Assembly: GCA_012064415.1 (NCBI GenBank)
Contig: SSNU01000036.1
Span: forward strand, 9,509-73,508
DNA from: Gyrodactylus bullatarudis
Taxonomy: Eukaryota; Platyhelminthes; Monogenea; Gyrodactylidea; Gyrodactylidae
DNA: 64,000 bases
Reading direction: 5' to 3'
In this document: in pieces, positions 41,401-48,410 of the stretch
Layout of the letters: each line of letters begins with the position of its first letter
Position numbering within the stretch: the first letter of the stretch is position 1
Position numbers and translations under genes: made by a program
Notes under the pieces: model-generated
What the model was told of the DNA's origin: nothing
Databases searched by the model: none
Seen by the model: the letters and a program-made list of their open reading frames with translations, nothing else

Positions 41401-44400
41401 TAGCAGGTATGACATAGAAAGAACGAAAAAATATTATAATACACCTGCTCTAGTATACCCATGTATCTTTTGAAGATGTGAATAAAACTACTAGCAACAT
41501 ATTCTAATTCTTGTAATAAAAATAACATATGATGTAGCATGTTTATGTATATAACATGAAAAGAAAGAGTACAAAGTTACTGAGACACTCGAGTCTTCAG
41601 ACATGAGAGAAATGTTTGAACCAGTTTCTTTCATAAAAACTATAGATGAATGAAATTTAGTGAAAAGGATATAAATTATCGATTAGAGTTTTGATTCTGA
41701 TGATCAAAAATAAGTGGTATTGATAAGTAGAATCAATTTTCTATAGGCAAAAGGGAAATACACATTGCATTTGCAAAAAAAAACTGTAACAGTATGCATT
41801 GCATATATTCAGAATGTAGAATAAGGATAGTTTTTGTTATCTTTCTGAATGGACTTTCTACAAAATGGAATCCAGAGAGAAGAAAGCAAATAAAGACAAA
41901 CAAATTCTGTAATGACCTCAATTAAGTAAGAGAGAATAGTTTTGAATGAAAAAAAATAACATTTTAACTTTATGTTAAAATAATAATTATTATAAATTTT
42001 GAAAAAGAGATGAAGAAACTGATTTAGTCATACATATTCTCTTTTCCCTTTTTTTAGAACACGATTCTTACTATTTTCATTCTAATAATAAATTTGTAAT
42101 TTTCAAAAGCGGAAAGATATTTTTCAAAAAATTTAATTTTTTTTAAACGTATTTTTTGAAAACCTACTTCCCGGTGTCATTGATAAAAAGTAGAATATCT
42201 TCTTTTATATCTTCATCTTAAGAAAGACACAGAGGTGGCCAGGCATCTAAGACAGGAAGGGTATGAAGCTTCAATCTCAAACTTTTCTATTTTATACAAA
42301 AATGCAGGGGATGACAGTACTGATGTTTGGGTAAAGGAGAAATTCTTCATAAATAGATATAAACCAAACTTATGTGTTCAAAAAAACTATTCGTATAATC
42401 TTCAACTACCTTGGCCTATGTGAGCTTTTTCACTTTTCTCTACACTGTTGCTACTTATTGGAGAGTTTTGGTGTTTTTTTAGCTTACATTATATTCTTCT
42501 TTGACATTTACTATTTCTTTCATAACTTGTAAAATATTATTTTGAATGAATTCTCAACTTATATTATTTTTAAAGTATTGCCACTGATGATGCTTTGTGA
42601 AATGTACATATGGCCCCAATATATATCTTTTTTCTAATTTTCCAAATATGATTTTAAGTGGATTTTCGGACGTATTTGAAAATTTACGTGAATATTTCAG
42701 TCACAAAAAAGCGGATAGTTTTAGTAATGATTAGGCTAGGGTGAAATTTTTTCCTCCGAACAACTCACGAGAGGACTTACTTTTCTGATAAATTTCAGTA
42801 CTCAGATCATGTTTTGTATATATTTAAAGCGTGAAAGTCATTCTCCATTATGTTATTGCCCATTTTTCCCACAATATCCCACGGACATGATGAAATAACA
42901 AATTAAGTATAAAGCCCCTTTAGATGACAAGATTAATATTTTTATGAAACTATTTTTGAAGATAAAACTTAAGAAATCCATTAAATGGCCAAGATATTCC
43001 GGATTTTAGTGATTGCGTAGTAAAAATTCATTGAAAATTGAGCGGCGATTTGAAAAATTTTGGATTTTTAAAACCAAATGACATAGTGGAGAATCATTTT
43101 CGACACATGATTCAATACAAAATAATGCTTAGAATTGATAGTTTTATCAGAAAAGTTGGTCTTTATATGAGGCTAAAAATTTCACCCTTCCCTAGTAATG
43201 ATGTTAGGAGAAGACTCAACAATATCATTGATCAAAAATTAAAAATTTCATTCATATCTCAGATCCTCAGGAAAAGATTCTATTGATTTAAAAATTTCAG
43301 CATCGTACATAGGTCATACAATTAGGAAGTTGTCAACAAGATCTTATGATCACCTCAATAAAGATACTGCAGTGTCCAGAGATTTTGAACAAGAAAACCG
43401 TACTCTTTTGATTTCTATTTTTTTCTATTTTATACAAAAACCCAGAGGATAGATGTGTGGGTGAAGGAGAAATTCTTTATCAACATGTATTAACCTAATT
43501 TGTGTATTCAGAAGAATTATTCGTTTAACCTTTAACTAACATGGCCTATGTGAGCTTTTCAGCTATCTATTTACTGTTGATATTTATTAGCTTACATTAT
43601 ATTCTTATATTCATTCATAATCCTTGAATTCTTCAACTTTAACTATTTCATTGAAAATTGTAAATTATAATCAAATCTCACTTTGATTAGTAGCAGGTTG
43701 ACGATTGACAGCTACATTCCTAACATTACCGCCTGAGGCAATAAGATAAGCTGATCTAAGGTGAGCTGAAGCCTGTTTTTGATTCAGTAGGTCAGGAGTG
43801 TTGCATTGATGTACTGGTAGGGGCGAGGAACTATTGTTATTATTGTACAAGGAATTCTGACTAGGTCGCGTAATATTCCCTTGAGAATCGTTCAGAGAGG
43901 AGGCTTCCTGGCTAGATAATCCAGAGATTTGACCGAACGATGCCATGCTTGTGCTATCTTCGGACATTTTATTGAATGAATTCTGTTGATTATTCTCTGG
44001 GATTTTGGCCAAATGATTTGGATTGGAGTTAGAGAAACTTCGCTCTAAAAATTTGAATTGATAGAAAAGGGTAAAAGAGAATTGTCGTTTCGTCAAAAAT
44101 TACCTGAGATTTTAGGGGAACTCTGATTCGGGTTGATTGATATTGCTTGGGAGAGCTGAGCAGCTGCATTTGCGACCAGTTTATCGAAGGCGTCGGTACT
44201 TTTGAGAGATGAAGATGCCGTAGTATTGTTCTTCATAAGATTATCATTGGAATTAGAGTAGACATGAGGGTTTTCCTGTGAATTATTGTAAAAATTTCAA
44301 TAAATTTATCCCGACAATCTTATCATCGTTTTTGAATAAAGTGATCGAACTAGCCTACTATGAATGAGTTGATCAAGACACTAGTTGATTTTATCACCTA

Positions 44401-45077
44401 TGTTTTGCCAATTCGGTTTTAAATTATTAAACAACATCTATCTATCGATTGAAGAACTGCATTGTATGATTTTCAAAAAATGAGACTTTTTAGGGAACTC
44501 ACGTCAACCAAATCTCCAATAGATGAATCTGTACAAGATTCGTTATCATCTCCCGATGAATTTGCATTGGCATATGCGGTTTCGCGCTTACGTGGAGTGA
44601 CACTCTCTAATCTGTTTTTACTATCAGACAGAGCTTCCTTTACAGCGTCTTCGCGTATATCTGAATCAACATTGGAATTATTAAAGGGTAATTAGTGAGA
44701 GTTAAATAAAAAGAACAACAGAAAGAAACAAATAAAGATCTAGGAAGAATGCTTGTGAAAATTACCAGATGAGTATCTTGGATTATCTCGTTTATGCTTA
44801 TCTAAAGCCTTTTTATTATTTCGTGTATAGCCTTTAAATTTGTAATAGAAATTTTACAAGAATTTCAAGCAGATTTAAGAATAAAAACTTACTTTTAGGA
44901 GGAAGATTATTCTCTTGATATTCCAAGAGTATCTTATTTAAACGATTACGAAACCCTTTTTCAGTTATTTCGCCTAAGAATAAAATATTAAAACTAACCA
45001 TCTTCAAATTCAATTCTAAGTTGATTTATTTTATCTTGTAGAGGCTTTGGGAAATGAGAAAGGTTGACATTCTCCAT
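7166..45077 (-). CDS. DIP2: DIP2 (disco-interacting protein 2), complete, 23 exons, ~1776 residues
   Basis: DIP2 proteins carry a DMAP1-binding domain and two tandem adenylate-forming (FAAL/acyl-CoA-synthetase-like) domains, and are linked in animals and fungi to lipid (diacylglycerol) homeostasis. The whole chain is present: DMAP1-binding domain in exons 1-3, first adenylate-forming domain in exons 7-15, second in exons 16-23, ending in the family terminus DPIYVSYNM. Exon phases chain through 5331 nt with no internal stop. The total is somewhat longer than vertebrate DIP2 (about 1570 residues) because of Ser/Asn-rich linkers in exons 4-6 and 17. Introns range from 25 bp (intron 1) to 6997 bp (intron 6) and 17465 bp (intron 21). 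The Met in the frame at 36727 is not a start: the exon opens at 36684 after TTTTAATTCCAG and the N-terminal domain lies upstream. Exon sets are described separately. Confidence 0.93.
7896..8300 (+). repeat. Repeat B arm, motif C and partial repeat D, in DIP2 intron 22
   Basis: About 7896-7990 matches one arm of the 3.6-kb foldback element (TATATATTTGGCATGTA and CTGAAATAAAG). About 8050-8300 matches the second half of repeat D of 37.9-38.3 kb, including the motif GTAGTAAAATTCATTGAAAA at 8150 and AAAAATGTTTAGTTTTCGAT near 8240. Confidence 0.65.
8701..9504 (-). mobile_element. 5'-truncated non-LTR retrotransposon (LINE) reverse transcriptase
   Basis: An uninterrupted 268-codon frame contains the C-terminal half of a LINE reverse transcriptase: GPFIFNLIFSS (position of the usual GPLLF motif), the catalytic box KYADDIKIL (YADD at 9424-9435), NQAKTKIM, VINDLGISYD (the VKDLGV-like motif), the FIKRFVINPDLRISLLKALI block and LPYLDYGSGIL. 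The frame opens just after an in-phase TAA at about 9505-9507, and no endonuclease domain precedes it, so it is a 5'-truncated insertion. It lies in the long DIP2 intron in the same orientation as DIP2. The lack of stop codons suggests a fairly recent copy. Jockey- or CR1-like clades are possible; I cannot place it. Confidence 0.8.
9530..9705 (+). repeat. Dispersed repeats F and H
   Basis: CCACTCATTGGATAGGAAAT through GGAATACGCAGA (about 9555-9610) is repeated in inverse orientation at about 49930-49990 (repeat F). About 9646-9705 (TTTTTGAAAACC with its A/T flanks) resembles 40527-40580 and 42115-42165 (repeat H). Confidence 0.5.
10000..10150 (+). mobile_element. Penelope-like element 3' fragment with hammerhead-like core
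   Basis: This 150-bp stretch matches the non-coding 3' region of the Penelope-like copy at 42.5-42.6 kb (ATTTCTTTCATAA, TTTTTAAAGTATTGCCACTG). It contains CTGATGA at 10086-10092 and GAAA at 10101-10104, followed by ATGTACATA, the same core as at 42584 and 18748. Confidence 0.6.
10150..15798. other. Gene-free part of the 17.5-kb DIP2 intron
   Basis: No exon or long frame is supported. Seen: the minus-strand hammerhead-like motif at 11246-11271, and a 60-bp word pair (12008-12070 and about 23433-23500) sharing CTAGTTATTGATGATCTAT. The rest is AT-rich unique-looking sequence. Confidence 0.5.
11246..11271 (-). ncRNA. Hammerhead-ribozyme-like core
   Basis: On the minus strand CTGAAGA-A-GGCG...CGTT-GAAACG repeats the layout seen at bases 1-36, with a shorter stem II of GC and GT pairs, and shares the following GTTTKGATGA. 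No reverse transcriptase piece is recognisable next to it, so it is probably a leftover end of an element. Confidence 0.4.
15800..16020. repeat. Near-perfect hairpin made of Penelope-like 3' tails
   Basis: Arms 15800-15888 and 15931-16020 are inverted copies of about 89 bp with only about two differences, around a 42-bp loop. Each arm contains AGACCTGGCGAAATATATAT, matching the 3' region of the intact Penelope-like element near 55040-55080. Sequence past the right arm (GGATGTATATGTAAGTATAC) also matches that element. Confidence 0.85.
17416..17560 (+). mobile_element. Penelope-like element 3' fragment
   Basis: CTGGCCTATGTGAGCTTTTT and the following 120 bases match the end of the Penelope-like ORF and 3' untranslated region at 42410-42530 (CACTGTTGCTATTTATTGGA, GTGTTTTTTCAGC). 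Confidence 0.7.
18300..18850 (+). mobile_element. Penelope-like element 3' fragment split by a ~185-bp insertion
   Basis: 18305-18430 matches the C-terminal coding end (GAAGGAGAAATTCTTCAT, GTGTGTTCAGAAAAACTATT, GTGAGCTTTTTCAC). 18615-18850 matches the 3' region, with a hammerhead-like core TTGATGA...GAAA at 18748-18773 and ATGTACATAAGG. Between them about 18431-18615 is foreign and richer in GC, bordered by TAATT on both sides, consistent with an insertion. The 64-codon frame in the insert has no known relative. Confidence 0.6.
19423..20036. repeat. Foldback element family A, copy 1
   Basis: Arms run inward from TAAAGCTAATTG / GAAGTTGGG at the left end and the inverse at 20000-20036. The arms share the block around CCTACTCATG and continue through the ATCA...AGATTAGACAAGAAA-type words. 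Related copies are at 31988-32445 and 61134-61738. The size of about 600 bp and lack of an ORF suggest a non-autonomous element. Confidence 0.72.
20040..21820. other. Gene-free intron stretch
   Basis: No coding evidence. A motif-C copy lies at about 21480-21520 (AAAAATTCATTGAAAATAGC, then TGGCGC). The overlapping short frames on both strands at 21172-21430 are not supported. Confidence 0.5.
21824..21963. repeat. Hairpin element
   Basis: Inverted arms 21824-21880 and 21902-21963 share TATACCTTTTCAAAGTCTAT and TATGTGGGAGTTGAA with few differences, around a loop of about 20 bp. Confidence 0.8.
21965..25900. other. Gene-free intron stretch
   Basis: Several frames of 60-110 codons exist, for example plus 25225-25536, but none shows similarity, splice logic or length that would support a gene. 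A Penelope-like tail fragment (GATTTTCGGAAATATTTGAA, then AATTTACGTGAAT) lies at about 24480-24530, and a repeat word shared with 12 kb at about 23433-23500. Confidence 0.5.
25913..26095 (-). CDS. DIP2: DIP2 exon 21
   Basis: The exon begins after TATATAG, carries a short variable segment and then RKFVRTGFLGFVRRTDLTQ, the conserved DIP2 stretch before the last sub-domain. It ends at a GTGAGT donor in phase 1, which matches exon 22 at 8447, 17.5 kb away. Confidence 0.9.
26690..26940 (+). mobile_element. Penelope-like element 3' fragment in DIP2 intron 20
   Basis: ATGTGTTCAGAAAAAGTATT, then CTTGGCCAATGTGAGC and GTTGCTATTTCTTGGAGAGT match the ORF end and 3' region of the 42-kb copy. The hammerhead-like segment is not preserved. 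Confidence 0.65.
27013..36684 (-). CDS. DIP2: DIP2 exons 7-20: both adenylate-forming domains
   Basis: Exons 36684-36149, 35190-34780, 33457-33364, 33284-33165, 33111-32821, 32732-32503, 31965-31838, 31464-31281, 31201-30965, 29831-29504, 29445-29129, 28854-28390, 27793-27503, 27232-27013. Family landmarks in order: RVTDKIRKLVNTLKRPKIRP; ALSRYAGLNEKAPAISF; LKPRDRIALVYGNNEPM; FNGIHVVFVPYSVMQIDP; CPAASSPEA; VRTGFIGFPGP; TPFGGINVHEVKR; MFPANAAIDLIAAFYACLS; YLDFNISTTGTLTS (the AMP-binding P-loop-like segment of the second domain); GHHTILIPPS; RDTFCTYSVIE; SVSTSFGCRTNLSICLQG. As in other DIP2 proteins the first domain lacks an obvious canonical P-loop. Exon 17 adds a Ser/Asn-rich insertion. Confidence 0.92.
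31988..32445. repeat. Foldback element family A, copy 2 (internally shortened)
   Basis: In DIP2 intron 12. The left arm from about 31991 (CAAGTTGGGAATCTATGATT) and the right arm ending near 32445 (AACTTCATACCAATTAGC) are inverted relatives of the arms at 19.4 and 61.1 kb. It is about 150 bp shorter inside. Confidence 0.7.
34185..34700 (+). repeat. Dispersed repeat E, copy in DIP2 intron 8
   Basis: Begins near GCTAGTTGACATAAAGATGA and continues AGATGAGAATTTACCTTTT and AATATTTTTCTCCAGA. It matches 49095-49510 in the same orientation, with decaying identity along its length. Confidence 0.55.
37200..37508 (-). CDS. Tyr/Asn-rich ORF of a repeated family, unknown
   Basis: A 102-codon frame, rich in Tyr and Asn, ending QVASEQRYSQSIFN. 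The minus-strand ORF at 47721-48173 contains the related QVESEHRCSQSIQN and a similar Asn/Tyr-rich block before it. The two loci are also similar at DNA level, this copy having about 150 bp extra. Probably part of a mobile element rather than a host gene; no domain is recognised. Confidence 0.35.
   Translation of the reverse strand: MKNLLPDEEYDMYSKYCVSPNYFYQGNLNVFYSNLNFNFPSSDELYYQRYYSNYSDYYNNHYNFYNPYFLRNTTPFSDRRIQARRQHSQVASEQRYSQSIFN
37578..37664 (-). pseudogene. GIY-YIG endonuclease C-terminal fragment, minus copy
   Basis: Read on the minus strand from 37664 the frame ESIEIKLNEVV...IGNRWLDLID ends in a stop, resembling the C-terminal tail of GIY-YIG ORFs of retroelements. Its first 28 bp are an exact inverted copy of 37865-37892. 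Confidence 0.45.
37655..37939 (+). pseudogene. GIY-YIG endonuclease fragment (Penelope-like type), frameshifted
   Basis: CEKSYIGRTERNFEIR (about 37664-37712) is the GIY-YIG core. After a frameshift KKHKKAIEKV, SALAKHWADNPDHIIDF and ILESIEIKLNEA follow, to a stop at 37939. The motifs fit the GIY-YIG domain of Penelope-like elements but differ from the 55-kb element, so this is another subfamily. Upstream reverse transcriptase is missing. Confidence 0.6.
37940..38320 (+). repeat. Dispersed repeat D with motif C
   Basis: Plus-orientation relative of 4785-5058, with an internal segment containing TCTCGTAGTGAAATTCATTG and TTGGCGCG (38152-38187) that also occurs at 8.15, 21.5, 43.0, 50.5 and 54.6 kb. 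Confidence 0.7.
38320..42100. other. Gene-free stretch of DIP2 intron 6
   Basis: No exon or convincing ORF. A repeat-H copy is at 40527-40660 (AACCTACTTCCCGGGGTC and GATAAAAAGTAGAATAGC). The remainder is AT-rich. Confidence 0.5.
42113..42720 (+). mobile_element. Penelope-like element 3' part with C-terminal ORF piece and hammerhead-like core
   Basis: Begins with repeat H (42113-42205). The frame at 42235-42423 ends PNLCVQKNYSYNLQLPWPM, matching the C-terminus of the 55-kb element (PSLCIQKNYTHNLELPWPN); VWVKEKFFINR also aligns. The 3' region follows, with CTGATGA at 42584 and GAAA at 42599-42602, then ATGTACATA, and the tail GGACGTATTTGAAAATTTAC. 5' truncated. Confidence 0.8.
42730..42960 (+). 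repeat. Dispersed repeat G, copy 1
   Basis: About 200 bp matching 62615-62830 in the same orientation at high identity (CCGAACAACTCACGAGAG, ATGTTATTGCCCATTT, CACAATATCCCACGGACATG). No ORF. Confidence 0.8.
43016..43640 (+). pseudogene. Decayed Penelope-like element fragment
   Basis: Motif C lies at 43016. A frame at about 43130-43286 (PSNDVRRRLNNIIDQ) resembles the region before the GIY-YIG domain. 43303-43400 encodes ASYIGHTIRKLSTRSYDHLN, a GIY-YIG core. 43440-43620 keeps traces of the C-terminus and 3' region (ACATGGCCTATGTGAGCTTT). Several stops and shifts. Confidence 0.6.
43682..45077 (-). CDS. DIP2: DIP2 exons 1-6: start, DMAP1-binding domain and linker
   Basis: Exons 45077-44999, 44973-44893, 44831-44766, 44660-44503, 44275-44104, 44044-43682. 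Residues 5-50 (FPKPLQDKINQLRIEFEDGE, ITEKGFRNRLNKILLEYQ) match the DMAP1-binding domain of DIP2. DIREDAVKEAL in exon 4 is a further family motif, and the rest is a Ser/Asn/Gln-rich, probably disordered linker. Intron 1 is only 25 bp (44974-44998) but has a GT start and a TTCTTAG end and is needed for frame. The start ATG is the first in frame; an AG lies 8 bases upstream of it. Confidence 0.87.
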
Positions 45078-45283
45078 GAAAATTCTAGTACTTCATAAAT
45101 TGAACAGATTTATTAATTAAATTTGGTGATTGACTGAATACTTTTTAGTCTAATAGGTTTGGATTTAATAAATGGATAATTTTTGAAATTTTACTTTGAT
45201 TTATCAACTCTCACAATACATTATCAAAAGATTCTTTTAATTAATAAAATTTATTCAAAGCTTTGTGGCAATTCAAAGTGCTA
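45078..45283. promoter_or_regulatory. Divergent promoter region, DIP2 / SRD5A-like
   Basis: Only 206 bp separate the start codons of DIP2 (minus) and the steroid reductase (plus), so both core promoters and 5' untranslated regions must fit here. No specific element can be named. Confidence 0.45.
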
Positions 45284-46046
45284 ATGCTACCACATGAATA
45301 TTTTGCTTACTCCTTGATCACTTTCGGGTTTATCACTGCTCTCCTTCATCGAATACAGCATGCTGAAACAGGTAAACTTTCATGGCAAGTCTCAAAGTAT
45401 ACTATCGATGCAAAATGCGGCTGGCTACTTCAAGAAATTCCTTCTCTGGCTATTCCTCTTTGGTATCTGACTAATTATGGCGAAATCAATGTATCTACTT
45501 TTGCTCTTTTACTATTCATCATACATTATTTTCAAAGATCTATGATTTACCCGAATCTCATGCGCCCATCCAAGCCAATTCCATTCAAATATTTTATATC
45601 AGCTTTTTTATTTACTTCTCTAAACGGATATTTTCAATCTATTAATCTTTTGATGTATAGTAATAACTCCAAACCTATAATATTCCTTCAAATAATCGGA
45701 ACTTTATGTTTCTTTTCGGGTTTTTATGCCAATTTGAAATGTGACTCAATCTTGAGAAATCTCAAAACTCGTTATGACACCACTTATAAGATACCAAGAG
45801 GATTTCTCTTTGATTACGTTTCATGTGCTAACTATTTATCAGAGATAATTGAATGGTTTGGATTTTGCCTTGTTGCTCAAACAATCAATAGTCTCGCATT
45901 TTTTATTTTCTCACTTACTTATTTGTCAGCCAGATCCATATCCTACCACAAGTAAATAAAATTTTAATTTTTTCTTTAGCTGGTACTTGGAAAAATTTGA
46001 AGATTATCCCAGAACAAGAAAAGCAATAATTCCATTCTTACTCTAA
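45284..46046 (+). CDS. Steroid 5-alpha-reductase family protein (SRD5A1/2-like), two exons
   Basis: Exons 45284-45951 and 45980-46046; 244 residues, close to the family's 250-260. These membrane enzymes reduce the delta-4 double bond of 3-oxo steroids with NADPH in the ER. Conserved pieces: LLQEIPSLAIPLWYL (Gln50 and Glu51 at catalytic positions), HYFQRSMIYPNL (Tyr82), LKCDSILRNLK, YKIPRGFLFDYVSCANYL with EIIEWFGF (Glu187), and after the intron WYLEKFEDYPRTRKAIIPFL. Several hydrophobic helices span the protein. The 28-bp intron GTAAATA...TTCTTTAG is needed to reach the conserved C-terminus; without it the frame stops at once. The ATG at 45284 is the first Met in frame. A polyadenylation signal AATAAA lies near 46131. 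Confidence 0.9.
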
Positions 46047-46059
46047 AAGTCCAAGTCTT

Positions 46060-47055
46060 AGACTCTAGGAGTACATTTTAAAACAGAGCACCCCTATTTA
46101 ATCTTTGAGAAATAGAATTTAATTTGAAAAATAAAATGTATATTTAACATGTCAATTATGAATTTTATTTTTTCTTCTATAAACTTATCACTCTAGAAAT
46201 GAAATTCATATTTTAATTTAAGAAGGTTTTTCAACATAATCTTCTCCTGATACGCATCAAATATTTCTCGTTTATTTCATCATTTTTAAGACTTGAACAG
46301 TTTAATTAAAATTACAATTACAACAATTATCAAAGTAAAACGCACAAGGACACTAATTTGAGTATTAAAAAAAGACTCTTTGATTATTGTGAATGTTGCA
46401 TTTAAATATTTTTGATCTTTAATCTAAAACTAGTTTATGAACTTGAAGTTATCAGCAAGCTGGAATAAATTAAGTTTATTAAGCATACAATTACTAAAAA
46501 TTCTTTCGGCTTTTTTGGAATAGAAATATTGTGAAAGAGATTGAGATTATAAATACTGCTATAGGTTTTACTGAAAATTAATCAGAAAATGAATGATAAT
46601 CGATTACTTTTATTCTTTATTTACAATTTCACAACTTCTACCAAAGTTATCATGAAGAAATTCATATTTAAATAGTAAAATTTATTTAATTTAAAGTAAA
46701 TTAACAATGAAATAATAGATTTATTTATTTTAATTTGTTTGAAATGAATTTTGAGATTAAATCTAGCATGATCAACATAAACGAGCATACATCTCAGATG
46801 TGGATCAAGTGAGACTATCATTCTCCTCCTACGCTCGAACATAGATATTACTACATTCCATGTTCGCACAGATATGTGACGATAAACCGTAGTAATTACA
46901 ACTTAAATCTTTTCCGGGCTCTACGTAAATGTTTACGTTGACTTAATGATCTGCAAAGGTCTCTCAAAACCCGTAAATCAAATATTCTACATTCCATAAT
47001 CACACCTAGCTTATTAAGCTACGAAGATGTTGAAAAACCGTAGAATAGACAATCG
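46060..47055. other. Gene-free stretch
   Basis: The first 100 bases are the SRD5A-like 3' untranslated region. Beyond that only AT-rich sequence and unsupported short frames. Confidence 0.5.
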
Positions 47056-47060
47056 TTAAT

Positions 47061-47375
47061 CTCCTAAGGAAGCTTCTATTTGTAGAGGTGCCGAAACTGG
47101 AGTAAATTGAAAGGCATGTATTTGGGTGACCTTGATTGGTCAAATTACATCCGACATATAGTCCTTTTCTCCTAAGGAAGCTTCTATTTATAGAGGTGCC
47201 GAAACTGGAGTAAATTAAGAGGCATGTATTTGGGTGACCTTGATTGGTCAAATTACATCCGACATATAGTCCTTTTCTCCTAAGGAAGCTTCTATTTATA
47301 GAGGTGCCGAAACTGGAGTAAATTAAGAGGCATGTATTTGGGTGACCTTGATTGGTCAAATTACATCCAACATCC
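47061..47375. repeat. Tandem repeat, 108-bp unit, about 2.9 copies
   Basis: CTCCTAAGGAAGCTTCTATT starts at 47061, 47169 and 47277, exactly 108 bp apart; the third copy ends near 47375. Each unit contains the inverted repeat TGACCTTGATTGGTCA. Because 108 is divisible by three, a minus-strand frame stays open across the array, which is not evidence for a protein. Confidence 0.93.
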
Positions 47376-47720
47376 TGTCATCGATCAATAAAATAAAACT
47401 TCCTAAAATGTGTACTTATGTTCACGAGTGTTACTCGTCCTCAGAAATGCATTTAAAAATATGTAGATGATTCAGCCTCCACTCAAGAAAAAATAGATAG
47501 TTACCAGGCTTTAATTCTTTTATCTATCCTTAGAGATGTTTTGATAACCCTTCATGTTGCTTTCCTCTATAATTCCTATGCATGATTCCTAAGAAGGACT
47601 ATCAAGAATGAATTGCCAGGAATAGATTAAATTCTTCAAGGTTGAATACGAATAAATTAATTGAGGAGTTAAAACCTGATAATCTAACGTGATGCTGAGA
47701 GACAAGGCAATCAATACTTT

Positions 47721-48173
47721 CTAACGATTCCGGCAACTCCTAATAAACTTCGCATTGAATGTCTCAACCACCAGCATTAGAAATTTGTCTTTGAGTAAAC
47801 AGCATATAAGTCGATTTTCCATGGGACAATCTACCAAAAATCTTCTATATTCATCAATCATTTTGAGCCAATAAGTTCTTCTGGGTGTTTTGTTCTGAAT
47901 AGATTGACTACAACGGTGTTCGCTTTCTACCTGACTAGAATAAAAAAAATTTAGATTATTGTGATAAAAATTGTCAGGCAGCGAGCGAACAGTGTTGACC
48001 CTTGAACTGGCAAAAATGTCAGAAATATCAATGCAACTTGGGCCCGCAGAGACCCCATTTCCAGTCAAGATATCATAGGCTTCATTTATAACAGTGATTA
48101 ATCCAATAATTTGGCCTATTATCAATTTAAGCCGTTCGTTTGAATTATTTGAAGGTTCATATTTTATTGGCAT
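47721..48173 (-). CDS. 150-codon ORF of a repeated family, unknown
   Basis: No domain recognised. The middle part (NFYHNNLNFFYSSQVESEH, then RCSQSIQN) resembles the end of the minus-strand ORF at 37200-37508, so the sequence belongs to a repeat family. N- and C-terminal parts have no relative in the window. Possibly an accessory ORF of a mobile element or a fortuitous frame. Confidence 0.3.
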   Translation of the reverse strand: MPIKYEPSNNSNERLKLIIGQIIGLITVINEAYDILTGNGVSAGPSCIDISDIFASSRVNTVRSLPDNFYHNNLNFFYSSQVESEHRCSQSIQNKTPRRTYWLKMIDEYRRFLVDCPMENRLICCLLKDKFLMLVVETFNAKFIRSCRNR

Positions 48174-48410
48174 AACTGTAGTTAGAAGAAACTAAATTTA
48201 TCTTAAAAAATTATTCTTCAATGATAGATGATGAAATTCATCAAGAACTATTCTAATGCCGAACGAATCATATTGTTCAATTGCGAAAAATTTATTAAAG
48301 AAAAAAACCTTTCATTTCCTATCAATAATTACTTATAAGTAATATTCTAAAAATAAAACCTTAAAAGCTTTTTTGAGCAAGTTGACTTAGTTGAGGGAAA
48401 ACTAACATCA

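Noticed and set aside
47006..47359. 117-codon minus-strand ORF as a repeat protein
   Set aside because: It is open only because the 108-bp tandem unit is divisible by three; the peptide has no similarity or composition bias of a real protein.
47061..47375. CRISPR array
   Set aside because: Direct repeats of 108 bp follow each other without spacers, and the setting is a eukaryotic genome.
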